Below the pieces are notes generated by a model. The model was not told where the DNA came from and searched no databases. It saw nothing but the letters and a program-made list of their open reading frames with translations. From NCBI GenBank assembly GCA_944385035.1, contig CALWVV010000005.1, positions 1 to 64,000 of the forward strand: 64,000 nucleotides of DNA, in the 5' to 3' direction. The stretch is from an uncultured Oscillospiraceae bacterium (GTDB taxonomy: Bacteria > Bacillota > Clostridia > Oscillospirales > Oscillospiraceae). The position numbers and the translations under genes were made by a program. Shown piece by piece: positions 1-7,848 of the stretch. Positions within the stretch are counted from its first letter, which is position 1. Each line of letters starts with the position of its first letter.

Positions 1-1011
1 GTGCTGCGCTGGGAGAAGACCAGCCGTCCCTTCCTGCGCCACCGGGAATTCCTGTGGCAGGAGGGCCACACCATGCACGCCACTGAGGAAGAGGCACGGG
101 AAGAGACCATGCGTATGCTGAACATCTACGCGGATTTTATGGAGAACGTGCTGGCCATGCCCGTGGTCCGGGGCCGCAAGACCGATAAGGAGAAGTTCAA
201 CGGCGCTGAGGAGACCTACACCGTGGAGTGCATGATGCACGACCGCAAGGCCCTTCAGGCCGGCACCAGCCACTACTTCGGCGACGGCTTTGCCCGTGCC
301 TTTGACATCACCTTTACCGGCAAGGACAATCAGCTCCATCACCCCCACCAGACCTCCTGGGGCGTGTCCACCCGTATGATCGGCGGCATCATTATGACCC
401 ACGGCGACAACAACGGCCTGGTGCTGCCTCCCCGCATTGCCCCCATCCAGGCCATGGTCATCCCCGTGGCCCAGCACAAGGAGGGCGTGCTGGATGCCGC
501 TTCCGCCCTGCTGGAGCGCCTGAAGGCTGCCGGCATCCGGGCCAAGATGGACGACTCCGACCAGTCCATGGGCTGGAAGGCCGCCGAGTATGAGATGAAG
601 GGCGTGCCCCTGCGTGTGGAGATCGGCCCCAAGGACATGGAGAAGAACCAGTGCTGCATCTGCCGCCGGGACAGCGGCGAGAAGGTCTTTGTCCCCCTGG
701 AGAAGCTGGAGGACACCGTCCGGGAGCTGCTGGACGCCGTCCACCAGGGCCTCTACCAGCGGGCCAAGAAGAACCTGGAGGATCACACCCGTGTGTGCAT
801 GACCCTGGACGAGGTCAAGGAGTTTATGGAGACCGAGGGCGGCTTTGCCAAGACCATGTGGTGCGGCGAGTTGGAGTGCGAGCTCAAGATGAAGGAGCAG
901 GCCGGTGTGTCCTCCCGGTGCATGCCCTTTGCCCAGGAGAAGGTGTCCGACACCTGTGTGTGCTGCGGAAAGCCCGCGAAGCACATGATCTACTGGGGCG
1001 TGGCCTATTAA
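1..1011 (+). CDS. proS: Prolyl-tRNA synthetase, C-terminal part (5' end outside window)
   Basis: Cytosolic class II aminoacyl-tRNA synthetase that charges tRNA-Pro with proline. The visible 336 codons hold the later catalytic core, including a motif 3-like stretch around residues 125-150 (GGIIMTHGDNNGLVLPPR), then the anticodon-binding domain and a C-terminal domain with several cysteine pairs (CCICRR, CVCCGK) ending in VAY. This C-terminal zinc-type extension and the ending are typical of the archaeal/eukaryotic-type enzyme, which many Clostridia carry. The first codon in the window is internal, so the true start lies upstream. The gene ends in TAA, followed at once by a strong terminator. 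Confidence 0.95.
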   Translation: MLRWEKTSRPFLRHREFLWQEGHTMHATEEEAREETMRMLNIYADFMENVLAMPVVRGRKTDKEKFNGAEETYTVECMMHDRKALQAGTSHYFGDGFARAFDITFTGKDNQLHHPHQTSWGVSTRMIGGIIMTHGDNNGLVLPPRIAPIQAMVIPVAQHKEGVLDAASALLERLKAAGIRAKMDDSDQSMGWKAAEYEMKGVPLRVEIGPKDMEKNQCCICRRDSGEKVFVPLEKLEDTVRELLDAVHQGLYQRAKKNLEDHTRVCMTLDEVKEFMETEGGFAKTMWCGELECELKMKEQAGVSSRCMPFAQEKVSDTCVCCGKPAKHMIYWGVAY

Positions 1012-1022
1012 GCGGACAAACG

Positions 1023-1055
1023 AGCAGCCCTGCCAAACGGCAGGGCTGCTTTTCT
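1023..1055. terminator. Rho-independent terminator after proS
   Basis: A perfect 12-bp stem (AGCAGCCCTGCC / GGCAGGGCTGCT) with loop AAAC is followed by TTTCT. It ends proS. It also lies just past the convergent spoIIE stop, so it may serve both directions. Confidence 0.85.
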
Positions 1056-3390
1056 ATGTCCGCTTGTCAATGCGGACCACCAGGGCCGTGCGGTCGTCGG
1101 TGGCATCCTGGGGGCTGTGGGTAATGAGGTCCCGAGCCAGGTCCTTGGGACTGGCCCCATCAAACTCCTTCAGACGCTCCCGGAGCCACCCGTCCTCACC
1201 AGCTCCGCAGATGCCGTCGCTGACCATGAGCACGCAGTCTCCTGGGGCCAGACGGAGGGTGAAATGGTCCAGGGCGGAGGAATCCCCTTCGGCCAGGCCT
1301 GCGGGGAGAGAAGTGCCGGACAGGCTCTGAACCGAGGAGCCTTTTTTGATATAGGTGGGGGCGGCTCCCAGCTTATAGAGTTCCCCCTCCCCGGAAAAAA
1401 GGTCGATTTGCAGCAGGTCCACGGTAGTAAAGCCCCCAGTGTCCTCCCCCCGGAGGGCCAGGGCGGAGGAGAGGGTGGACAGGGCGTGCCGGGTGCTGAC
1501 TCCCGCCTGGAGCAGCTGCTCCAACAGCCGTACGGCCAGGGAGCTCTCCCGGTTGGCTGCGGGACCGCTGCCCATCCCGTCGCACAAAAGGAGATAGAGC
1601 TTGCCGTCGGAGCGTTTGAAGTAGGTGCCGGCGTCCCCGCTGACGGTTTCGCCGTTTTTCTTTTGGGCGGCCACCCCGGCCAGGGCCATGAGGGGCTCCT
1701 GCTGGAGCAGAGACAGGGAACCTTCCCCTTCCCCATCCACCCGCAGGGGCACCCCCAGGGAGACAGACAGCTCAGACAGACGGCTGGGCCGGGCCAGCTC
1801 CATGCAGTCGGCCCCCTCCGCCTCGACCCGCAGCAGTCCCCGCCCGTCCCGGTAGACGCAGGTGCGCACATTGAGCCCCAGCTGGGCCAAATACTGCCGT
1901 ACCCGCCGGTCTCCGATGGCGTCAGGGACCAGTTCCCGGCTCATTTCTGCGGCGGCATCGCCCAGCAGTTCCGAGAGCTGGGCGTATTGCCGGCATACCG
2001 CCGTCCGGCTCTCCCGAATGCGGGCGTTATATTGCCGGCGGTAAAAAAGGGCGGTGAGCTCCTCGTTGACTGTGGAGACAAAGTCGGGAAAGTGGATGCA
2101 CCGGGCGGCAAAATGTTGGGGAAAATCACCTCCGGTGGCCTTTCCCCGCTCTACCATAGCGGGGGTGGCGTCGTTCAGGGCGTTAAAGGTGAGGTTGTAG
2201 TCCTGCTGCCAGCAGCGGTTTCGCAGAGAGCAGCCCCGGCACAGACGGCTGGCGGTGCGGTCAAATACCGTGGCAATGTCATTGTCGTTCTCCGGCGGGC
2301 GGAAGGCGGAGCGCAGACAGTCACACAGGGAACGAAAGGCCTTTGAGGTCTGTTCCAGCCTTTGCTGAACCACCCGCTGGGCCTGGAGGTCTGCGGGACC
2401 AGCGGACTTGGGAGCCAGCCAAACCCCCAACTGCCGCATGAGCTTGTCCGGAATCGTCAGAAACAGCAGACAGGCAAAAAGAACCTCGTAGAGGATGGAG
2501 AGGTTGAGCCCCCGGTCCCAAGTCCACAGTACTGCGCAGGCGTTGGCCAGGGCGTAGACCATGGCGGCGCCTGGCCGTCCTTTTCCCTTCCACAGCCCGG
2601 CAGCCAGCCCGGACAGGCCGTAAGCCATGGTATAGAGGGGGGTACCCTGGCTGGCCAGATCCATGGACAGGCCTATAGATACCCCGGCAATGGCGCCGGT
2701 GGACATTCCTCCCTGCCAGGCGGCGGACAGTACGGCTGTTACCGCCAGAATACGGCCCAGAGAGATGTCTTTATAGAGAAGAAGGGGGGACAGCGCGATC
2801 AGGCAGGCACACAGCAGGGCCAAAAGGCCCCCGCGGCTGGCCGGAGCGGAGAGCCTGTCCTGAGAAGGGCGGCCCATGGGCTCCAGAGCCTGGTGAAAGG
2901 CCCAGGCGGCGGCTGCCGTCAAGATAAGTTCCAAGGCAAAGAAAATAACGTCGGCAGATTTCCATCCCCACTGGGACTGGATAATAAAGCCGGTAAAGGC
3001 GTTGAGGGTGGCTGCAATGGCGGGCATGGTCCAGGGACTGCGCAGGGGCTTCCAGTCATAGAAGGCAAAGCACACCGCAAAGGTGAGAATGGAGGCCGAG
3101 GCGTAGCGCAGGCCGCTGGAAAATTCCAGGGTGGTCAGATAGCCGAAGCAGGCCCCCACCAGGGAGGCCCCGCCGCACAGTCCCGGCCCTGCCGCCCCCA
3201 CCAGCGCTACACCGAAGGGGGCACTGTTTTGAAAAATGGCCGCTCCCGACAGAACCGCCGACAGCAGCAGGCATATGGCCGCTTTGATCCCCAGAGTCAG
3301 GGTCGAGGCGGACAGCCTGACCTGTCCGGTGCGCTGGGACTGCTGGCGCAGCTGGGTGAGTTTGGCGCGGATCATCTTTTTGGCTGTCAT
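1054..3390 (-). CDS. spoIIE: Stage II sporulation protein E (SpoIIE), PP2C phosphatase
   Basis: Membrane-bound serine phosphatase that dephosphorylates SpoIIAA to release sigma-F in the forespore and takes part in asymmetric division. The 778-aa protein has the SpoIIE layout: a hydrophobic N-terminal third with about ten membrane segments, a central region with a cysteine cluster (CRGCSLRNRCW), and a C-terminal PP2C domain with the metal-binding motif LLCDGMGSG and a later MVSDGI. Length is close to the family's usual 800 or so. The ATG start is supported by AGGAGG eight bases upstream. It is monocistronic and convergent with proS. Together with spoIID it marks the organism as an endospore former. 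Confidence 0.95.
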   Translation of the reverse strand: MTAKKMIRAKLTQLRQQSQRTGQVRLSASTLTLGIKAAICLLLSAVLSGAAIFQNSAPFGVALVGAAGPGLCGGASLVGACFGYLTTLEFSSGLRYASASILTFAVCFAFYDWKPLRSPWTMPAIAATLNAFTGFIIQSQWGWKSADVIFFALELILTAAAAWAFHQALEPMGRPSQDRLSAPASRGGLLALLCACLIALSPLLLYKDISLGRILAVTAVLSAAWQGGMSTGAIAGVSIGLSMDLASQGTPLYTMAYGLSGLAAGLWKGKGRPGAAMVYALANACAVLWTWDRGLNLSILYEVLFACLLFLTIPDKLMRQLGVWLAPKSAGPADLQAQRVVQQRLEQTSKAFRSLCDCLRSAFRPPENDNDIATVFDRTASRLCRGCSLRNRCWQQDYNLTFNALNDATPAMVERGKATGGDFPQHFAARCIHFPDFVSTVNEELTALFYRRQYNARIRESRTAVCRQYAQLSELLGDAAAEMSRELVPDAIGDRRVRQYLAQLGLNVRTCVYRDGRGLLRVEAEGADCMELARPSRLSELSVSLGVPLRVDGEGEGSLSLLQQEPLMALAGVAAQKKNGETVSGDAGTYFKRSDGKLYLLLCDGMGSGPAANRESSLAVRLLEQLLQAGVSTRHALSTLSSALALRGEDTGGFTTVDLLQIDLFSGEGELYKLGAAPTYIKKGSSVQSLSGTSLPAGLAEGDSSALDHFTLRLAPGDCVLMVSDGICGAGEDGWLRERLKEFDGASPKDLARDLITHSPQDATDDRTALVVRIDKRT

Positions 3391-3530
3391 GCCTGTCTCC
3401 TCCTAAGTAGGCCGGGACACGCCGGTGCCGGCTGGTTGTGGCTTCCATTATATTCCAAAAAATGGAAAATATCGGTCGAAGAAACGGAGGAGAAAAAAGG
3501 GCACCAAAACCGGGATAATAAAGTTAGGAC

Positions 3531-3559
3531 TTGTATTTTCAGGGGAAATCGAATACAAT
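3531..3559 (+). promoter_or_regulatory. Possible sigma-A promoter for asp23-fakA
   Basis: A weak -35 TTGTAT and a good -10 TACAAT are separated by 17 bp. They lie 56 bp before the asp23 start, in the 224-bp divergent gap from spoIIE. Nothing else recognisable was seen in that gap. Confidence 0.4.
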
Positions 3560-3614
3560 ATACAATAGTATGAGTATCAAAACTCCCTATCCTCAGTGAA
3601 AGGAAGGTAATCCT

Positions 3615-3962
3615 ATGAAACTGCAAACAGAACTGGGTGAGATCCGCATCAGCAGCGAGGTCTTTACCACCGTTACCGGCAGCGCGGCCACCAATTGCTA
3701 TGGAGTGAAGGGAATGGCTGTGCGCTCCACCACGGACGGGCTGGTTCATCTGCTGAAGCGGGAGTCCATGGCCAAGGGTGTCAAGGTATATTATAATGAA
3801 GATGGCACGGTGTCCATCGAATTACACATTATTGTGGAAAACGGCGTGAATCTCATGGCCGTGTGCCGCTCCATCATGAGCGAGGTGCGCTATGTGGTCA
3901 GCAAGACCACCGGCGTGGAAGTGGCATCGGTGGACGTGTGCGTAGATTCCATGCGATTTTGA
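3615..3962 (+). CDS. Asp23/Gls24 family envelope stress protein
   Basis: A 115-aa cytosolic protein of the Asp23/Gls24 (YloU) family. The pattern is an N-terminal beta region (ELGEIRISSEVF), the alternating hydrophobic pattern around VSIELHIIVENGVNL, and a C-terminal helix ending in VDVCVDSMRF. In Bacillus and Staphylococcus, yloU sits directly before yloV (fakA), and the same pair is seen here with a 28-bp gap, which strengthens the call. Members are linked to cell-envelope and alkaline stress, and their biochemical role is not settled. The ATG follows GAAAGGAAGG. Confidence 0.9.
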   Translation: MKLQTELGEIRISSEVFTTVTGSAATNCYGVKGMAVRSTTDGLVHLLKRESMAKGVKVYYNEDGTVSIELHIIVENGVNLMAVCRSIMSEVRYVVSKTTGVEVASVDVCVDSMRF

Positions 3963-3990
3963 TCATTCGTAGAAAGGAACTTAGCCGACT

Positions 3991-5676
3991 ATGGTAAAGA
4001 AGATTGACGCGGCGGTATTTCAGCGGATGGTCATCCATGCACACGCCGCTATGAACGCCCAAAAACAGGTGATTAACGACCTGAACGTGTTCCCTGTCCC
4101 CGATGGGGATACCGGCACCAATATGACGCTGAGCATTGGGGCCGCTTCCAAGGAAATGAAGAAGAACCACTACGATACAGTGGGCCAGGCCGCCCAGGGG
4201 ACCGCTTCCGCACTGCTGCGGGGGGCCCGTGGCAACTCCGGCGTGATCCTCTCCCTGCTCTTCCGGGGCTTTGCAAAGGCCGTGAAGGAGAAGGAGACCA
4301 TGGATGGCCGGGATCTGGCCATTGCTCTGGATTTCGGCGTGGCCGCAGCCTATAAGGCGGTGATGAAGCCCGCTGAGGGCACCATCCTCACCGTCTCCCG
4401 CCTGGCCGCCGCCCGTGCGGCCGGCTGTGCCCGTGAGGCCGACAGTGTGGAAGAGGTGCTGGAGGCCGCGATTCAGGAGGGCCAGGTGGCGCTGGACAAC
4501 ACCATCAACCAGAACCCTGTGCTGAAAAAGGCCGGCGTTGTGGACGCCGGCGGCAAGGGATTTTTGGTGATTCTCCAGGGCATGCTGGACGAGCTGCGGG
4601 GCGTGCCCATGCCCGACAGCGGCGAGGACGCCGCCCCGGCGGAAAAAGCCGACTTTGTAGCCATGGCCGCCGAGGAGATCACCTTTGCCTTTGACACGGT
4701 GTTTATCGTACGCAAGCATCAGGAGAATGTGAATCTGGACCCCTTCCGCAAGTACCTCAACAGCATTGGCGACAGCCTGGTCATTGGCGAAGACGACGAG
4801 GCCTTTAAGGTCCATGTCCACACCAACATTCCCGGCGCCGCCCTGACGGAGGCCCAGAAGTACGGCACTCTGGAGCTGGCCAAGATCGAGAACATGCGGA
4901 CGCAGGCGGACGATCTGGCCGCAGGCGAGCATGTCCAGAGCACCGACGACCTGGACGCCATTGAGGCGGAGCTGGAGGCGGGCTGTGATGCCGCCCCGGA
5001 AAAGGCTGCGCCGGAGAAAAAGTTCGGCTATGTGGCCGTGTGTGCCGGAGCCGGATTGGAAGCGGTGTTCCGCGACCTGGGTGTGGACGGCCTGGTGGGC
5101 GGCGGTCAGACCATGAATCCCTCCACTGAGGACATTTTGAAGGAGATCGAGCGTACCCCCGCCGAGATCGTCTATGTCCTGCCCAACAACAAGAACATCA
5201 TCATGGCCGCCGAGCAGTGCATGCGCCTGTGCGAGGACAAGAAGGTCGTGGTCCTGCCCACAAAGACCGTGCCTCAGGGCATTTCCGCCATGCTGGCAGT
5301 GGACCCCGATGCCAGCGAGGAGGACAACACCCAGGCTATGCTGGACGGCTTTGCCAATGTGCACACCAGCGAGATTACCTATGCCGCACGGGACTCTGAC
5401 TTTGACGGCTTTGCCATCAAGCAGGGGGACTATCTAGCCCTGGAGGAGCACCAGCTCTTCGGCACGGACCAGGACCTGCACGCGATCCTGGACCGGCTGG
5501 CCCACTCGGACAGCCACCAGGGGGCGGAGTTCATCTCCATCTTCTACGGAGAAGATGTGACGGAGGAACAGGCCCAAGAGGCGGAGAAGATCTTTACCCA
5601 GGCCTGCCCCAATGCGGAAGTGACCCTTCTGCCGGGCGGTCAGCCGGTATACTACTATATGATTTCCGCAGAATAA
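3991..5676 (+). CDS. fakA: DAK2-domain protein of the FakA/YloV family (fatty acid kinase ATP-binding subunit)
   Basis: A 561-aa cytosolic protein. The N-terminal DhaL/DAK2 domain (about 1-200) carries the nucleotide and Mg-binding signature NVFPVPDGDTGTNM near residue 30 and the RGARGNSGVILS motif near residue 74. The rest matches the FakA middle and C-terminal domains (VLPNNKNI, then SIFYGEDV near the end). In Staphylococcus FakA binds ATP and phosphorylates fatty acids held by FakB proteins, feeding exogenous acids to lipid synthesis. No fakB is visible in this window. It forms an operon with the Asp23-type gene and ends at a strong terminator. Confidence 0.88.
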   Translation: MVKKIDAAVFQRMVIHAHAAMNAQKQVINDLNVFPVPDGDTGTNMTLSIGAASKEMKKNHYDTVGQAAQGTASALLRGARGNSGVILSLLFRGFAKAVKEKETMDGRDLAIALDFGVAAAYKAVMKPAEGTILTVSRLAAARAAGCAREADSVEEVLEAAIQEGQVALDNTINQNPVLKKAGVVDAGGKGFLVILQGMLDELRGVPMPDSGEDAAPAEKADFVAMAAEEITFAFDTVFIVRKHQENVNLDPFRKYLNSIGDSLVIGEDDEAFKVHVHTNIPGAALTEAQKYGTLELAKIENMRTQADDLAAGEHVQSTDDLDAIEAELEAGCDAAPEKAAPEKKFGYVAVCAGAGLEAVFRDLGVDGLVGGGQTMNPSTEDILKEIERTPAEIVYVLPNNKNIIMAAEQCMRLCEDKKVVVLPTKTVPQGISAMLAVDPDASEEDNTQAMLDGFANVHTSEITYAARDSDFDGFAIKQGDYLALEEHQLFGTDQDLHAILDRLAHSDSHQGAEFISIFYGEDVTEEQAQEAEKIFTQACPNAEVTLLPGGQPVYYYMISAE

Positions 5677-5681
5677 ACGTA

Positions 5682-5718
5682 AAAAAAGCGCCCATCCATA
5701 TGGATGGGCGCTTTTTTC
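5682..5718. terminator. Bidirectional terminator between fakA and hsp20
   Basis: A perfect 17-bp stem (AAAAAAGCGCCCATCCA and its complement) with a two-base loop. The A and T runs on both flanks allow it to end both convergent genes. Confidence 0.9.
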
Positions 5719-5720
5719 AA

Positions 5721-6161
5721 TTACTCGATGGCGATTTTGGTGGTAGTCTCCAGAGCCTTGGGGGGCTGTTTGGGCAGCGTCAGCTTCAAAACGCCGAACT
5801 CATATTTGCACTGCACGTCCTCGGGACGGATATCGCCCACATAGAAGCTTCTGGAGCAGGCGCCGGCGTAGCGCTCCTGGCGGATAAAGCGGCCGTCCTT
5901 GTCCTCCTCGTCCTTGTCCAGGCCCTTGGCGGCGCTGACGGTGAGATAGCCGTCCTTCAGCTCCACACTGACCTCGTCCTTCTTAAAGCCGGGCAGGTCG
6001 ATGGCCAGCTTATAGCTGGTTTCATTTTCCTTCACATCGGTTTTCATCAGGTTCTTTGCATGCTTGCCGTACAGGGGGTTGGCACCGCCGAAGAAGCTCT
6101 TGTCAAAGGTGTTGTCAAAGAAATCGTCAAACAGGTTTTCACTAAAAATACTAGGTAACAT
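5721..6161 (-). CDS. Hsp20/alpha-crystallin small heat-shock protein
   Basis: ATP-independent holdase chaperone, 146 aa. The alpha-crystallin domain spans about residues 40-135, with the conserved pattern from YKLAIDLPGFKKDEVSVELKDG to FEFGVLKLTLPK (here YEFGVLKLTLPK). It is preceded by a short N-terminal arm rich in Phe and Asp. The start was placed at the ATG of MLPSIF because GGAGG lies eight bases before it. An upstream in-frame ATG overlaps that ribosome binding site. The gene is monocistronic and sits behind a sigma-A promoter overlapped by a CIRCE element, so HrcA control is expected. Confidence 0.93.
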   Translation of the reverse strand: MLPSIFSENLFDDFFDNTFDKSFFGGANPLYGKHAKNLMKTDVKENETSYKLAIDLPGFKKDEVSVELKDGYLTVSAAKGLDKDEEDKDGRFIRQERYAGACSRSFYVGDIRPEDVQCKYEFGVLKLTLPKQPPKALETTTKIAIE

Positions 6162-6235
6162 AAGTCGTTCCTCCATTTAAAATTGATTTGTTGCCGTGGC
6201 GGAGGCCCGTATGGTCTTCTTCCAGGTACGAGTAG

Positions 6236-6264
6236 AGTATAGCACAGAACATTAGCACTCGCAA
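6236..6264 (-). promoter_or_regulatory. Sigma-A promoter of hsp20
   Basis: Read on the minus strand: -35 TTGCGA, 17-bp spacer, -10 TATACT. The -35 box lies inside the CIRCE element, which is the expected geometry for HrcA repression. Confidence 0.75.
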
Positions 6265-6278
6265 TAGGTGATTGCTAA
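6252..6278. promoter_or_regulatory. CIRCE element (HrcA operator)
   Basis: TTAGCACTC-N9-GATTGCTAA matches the CIRCE consensus TTAGCACTC-N9-GAGTGCTAA with one mismatch. It lies 90 bp upstream of the hsp20 start and overlaps its -35 box. It is 135 bp from the divergent LysE gene. Confidence 0.92.
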
Positions 6279-6412
6279 TGTTTACAAAAAGATAATAATT
6301 TATAGGAAGAAAATACACAATTTCCAGAAAAACAAGAAGAGAAAGAGAGGCTTTTCAAGAAGATACTTCTCTGATATAATGGGGAGAAACTGACGAAAAG
6401 GCGGTATTTGAT

Positions 6413-7009
6413 ATGCCTGTCTCCCTGATTCCATCCTTTTTGGCCTACTGTTACATCGGAGCTATCACCCCCGGTCCAGCAAACCTTTGCTCCCTGTCCG
6501 CGGCGCTGCGGTATGGGAAGGGGCCGGCATTGAGGCAATGGCGGGGATTGTTTGTTGGATATTTTTTGGATTGTATGGGGGCCGTGTTGGTCACCTGGCT
6601 GCTGGGTACCCTTTTGAACGACTATGTGGGCTATTTGTCCTGGGTGGGGGCAGCCTATCTGCTATGGCTGGCCTGGCATATGCTGCGCTCTGCCGGGGTT
6701 AAGCTGGGAGAGGAGGACCCGGCGTATCCCTCCTTCCGAAATGGTGTATTGGTGCAGATCACCAATGTAAAGGTGATTATTTACTGCCTGACCTCCCTGT
6801 CCGCTTATGTGCTGCCCTATACGGATTCCTTTTGGTATCTGCTGGCGGTGGGACTGTTTTTGCCCTTTACCGGACCCGTCGCCAATTTGGTGTGGCTGTT
6901 TGCCGGAGCCACATTACAGAAATTGTTTTCCCACTATCAAAAGACGGTGGATATTGTGCTCGCTGTGTCCCTGGTTTTATGCGCGGTGACGCTGGTGTGG
7001 CCCCACTGA
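6413..7009 (+). CDS. LysE/RhtB family amino-acid exporter
   Basis: A 198-aa inner-membrane protein with about six hydrophobic segments. The family signature TPGPANL lies at residues 19-25, followed by the GxxxG-containing second helix and a conserved internal stretch around residue 110 (NGVLVQITNVKVIIY). The closest described groups export cysteine/O-acetylserine, homoserine or lysine. The sequence alone does not fix the substrate. It is monocistronic, preceded by AAGGCGG, and convergent with a HAD phosphatase across a shared terminator. Confidence 0.85.
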   Translation: MPVSLIPSFLAYCYIGAITPGPANLCSLSAALRYGKGPALRQWRGLFVGYFLDCMGAVLVTWLLGTLLNDYVGYLSWVGAAYLLWLAWHMLRSAGVKLGEEDPAYPSFRNGVLVQITNVKVIIYCLTSLSAYVLPYTDSFWYLLAVGLFLPFTGPVANLVWLFAGATLQKLFSHYQKTVDIVLAVSLVLCAVTLVWPH

Positions 7010-7015
7010 ATGGAA

Positions 7016-7055
7016 AAAGCCGTCCTTTTATCCCAGGATAAAAGGACGGCTTTCT
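7016..7055. terminator. Bidirectional terminator between the LysE and HAD genes
   Basis: A perfect 18-bp stem (AAAGCCGTCCTTTTATCC and its complement) with loop CA, flanked by A and T runs. It serves the two convergent genes. Confidence 0.9.
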
Positions 7056-7062
7056 GCTGGAC

Positions 7063-7710
7063 TTATACCCCCAGCCATTGCTGCAGGTCAAAGAGGTCAG
7101 AGGCAATATAGTCGGGATTAAAATCCTGAAAATCGCCGGCCGGAGTAGTCCCGTTGAGGACGGCGGCAAAGTGGCAGCCGGCGTTTTGGGCAGCCCCCGC
7201 ATCCAAAACAGTATCTCCGCAGAAGAGGGTGTTTTCGGGCTTGACTCCCATGCGCTCCATGGCCAGAAGCAGCCCTTCCGGATCGGGCTTGGGACGGTGG
7301 ACATCCGCGCTGCCGATCACCGTCTCCAGGTCCTGAAGCAGTCCGTAACGGTCCATGATGATTTCCAGGGTATCTCCCCGCTTGGTGCTGACGATGGCAG
7401 TTTTGACCCCGTGGGCGTGCAGAGCCTGAAGAAGTTCGACTGCCCCTGGGAAGAGAACGGCTTCCCGCCGCTGAAGTTCCTGAGCCACCTCCAGAAAGAG
7501 CGGACGGAATTTTGCCCGGTTTTCCGGGTCCTCATCCCCCGTGAGCATGGTGTAGGCGTCCTCCAGCAGATAGCCGATGGTGGCACGTACCGCCTCCCGG
7601 TCAGGCTCCGGCCACCCAAGAGCCGTCAGTCCGTGGCGAAAACCAGCCACGATGGAGTCGGTGCAGTCTCCCAGAGTGTAGTCAAAATCAAAGCAAACCG
7701 CTTGAAACAA
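7063..7710 (-). CDS. HAD-family phosphatase (PpaX/Gph-like)
   Basis: A 215-aa haloacid-dehalogenase hydrolase. Motif I is CFDFDYTLGD (nucleophile and acid/base Asp at the start), motif II is AIVSTKRG, the Lys motif is RPKPDPEGL, and motif IV is CGDTVLDAGAA. A helical cap lies between motifs I and II. The pattern resembles pyrophosphatase PpaX and phosphoglycolate phosphatase. The substrate is unknown. The start is most likely a TTG (MFQAVCFDFDYTL) seven bases after AAAGGAGA. The upstream ATG ten codons earlier overlaps that ribosome binding site. Confidence 0.85.
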   Translation of the reverse strand: MFQAVCFDFDYTLGDCTDSIVAGFRHGLTALGWPEPDREAVRATIGYLLEDAYTMLTGDEDPENRAKFRPLFLEVAQELQRREAVLFPGAVELLQALHAHGVKTAIVSTKRGDTLEIIMDRYGLLQDLETVIGSADVHRPKPDPEGLLLAMERMGVKPENTLFCGDTVLDAGAAQNAGCHFAAVLNGTTPAGDFQDFNPDYIASDLFDLQQWLGV

Positions 7711-7797
7711 AACGATCTCTCCTTTCGGAATGCAAAGCATTTTTAGCTATCATATCATGCCGGGGGCAGTGGGGCAAGAGATAGGAGCAGCAGCGGA

Positions 7798-7834
7798 TAA
7801 AAAGAGGCCGGGAAGGCATCTGCCTTCCCGGCCA
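7798..7834 (-). terminator. Terminator of the SLH repeat-protein gene
   Basis: A 13-bp stem (GGCCGGGAAGGCA and its complement) with a two-base loop. On the minus strand it is followed by TCTTTTTAT. Confidence 0.88.
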
Positions 7835-7848
7835 AAACGCAGGATTAA

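Noticed and set aside
2362-3573. Plus-strand open frame opposite spoIIE
   Set aside because: Gly/Gln-rich shadow of the SpoIIE gene, with no domain and no ribosome binding site.
3898-5364. Minus-strand open frame opposite fakA
   Set aside because: Low-complexity His/Leu/Gly composition typical of an antisense shadow. The plus-strand FakA motifs are unambiguous.
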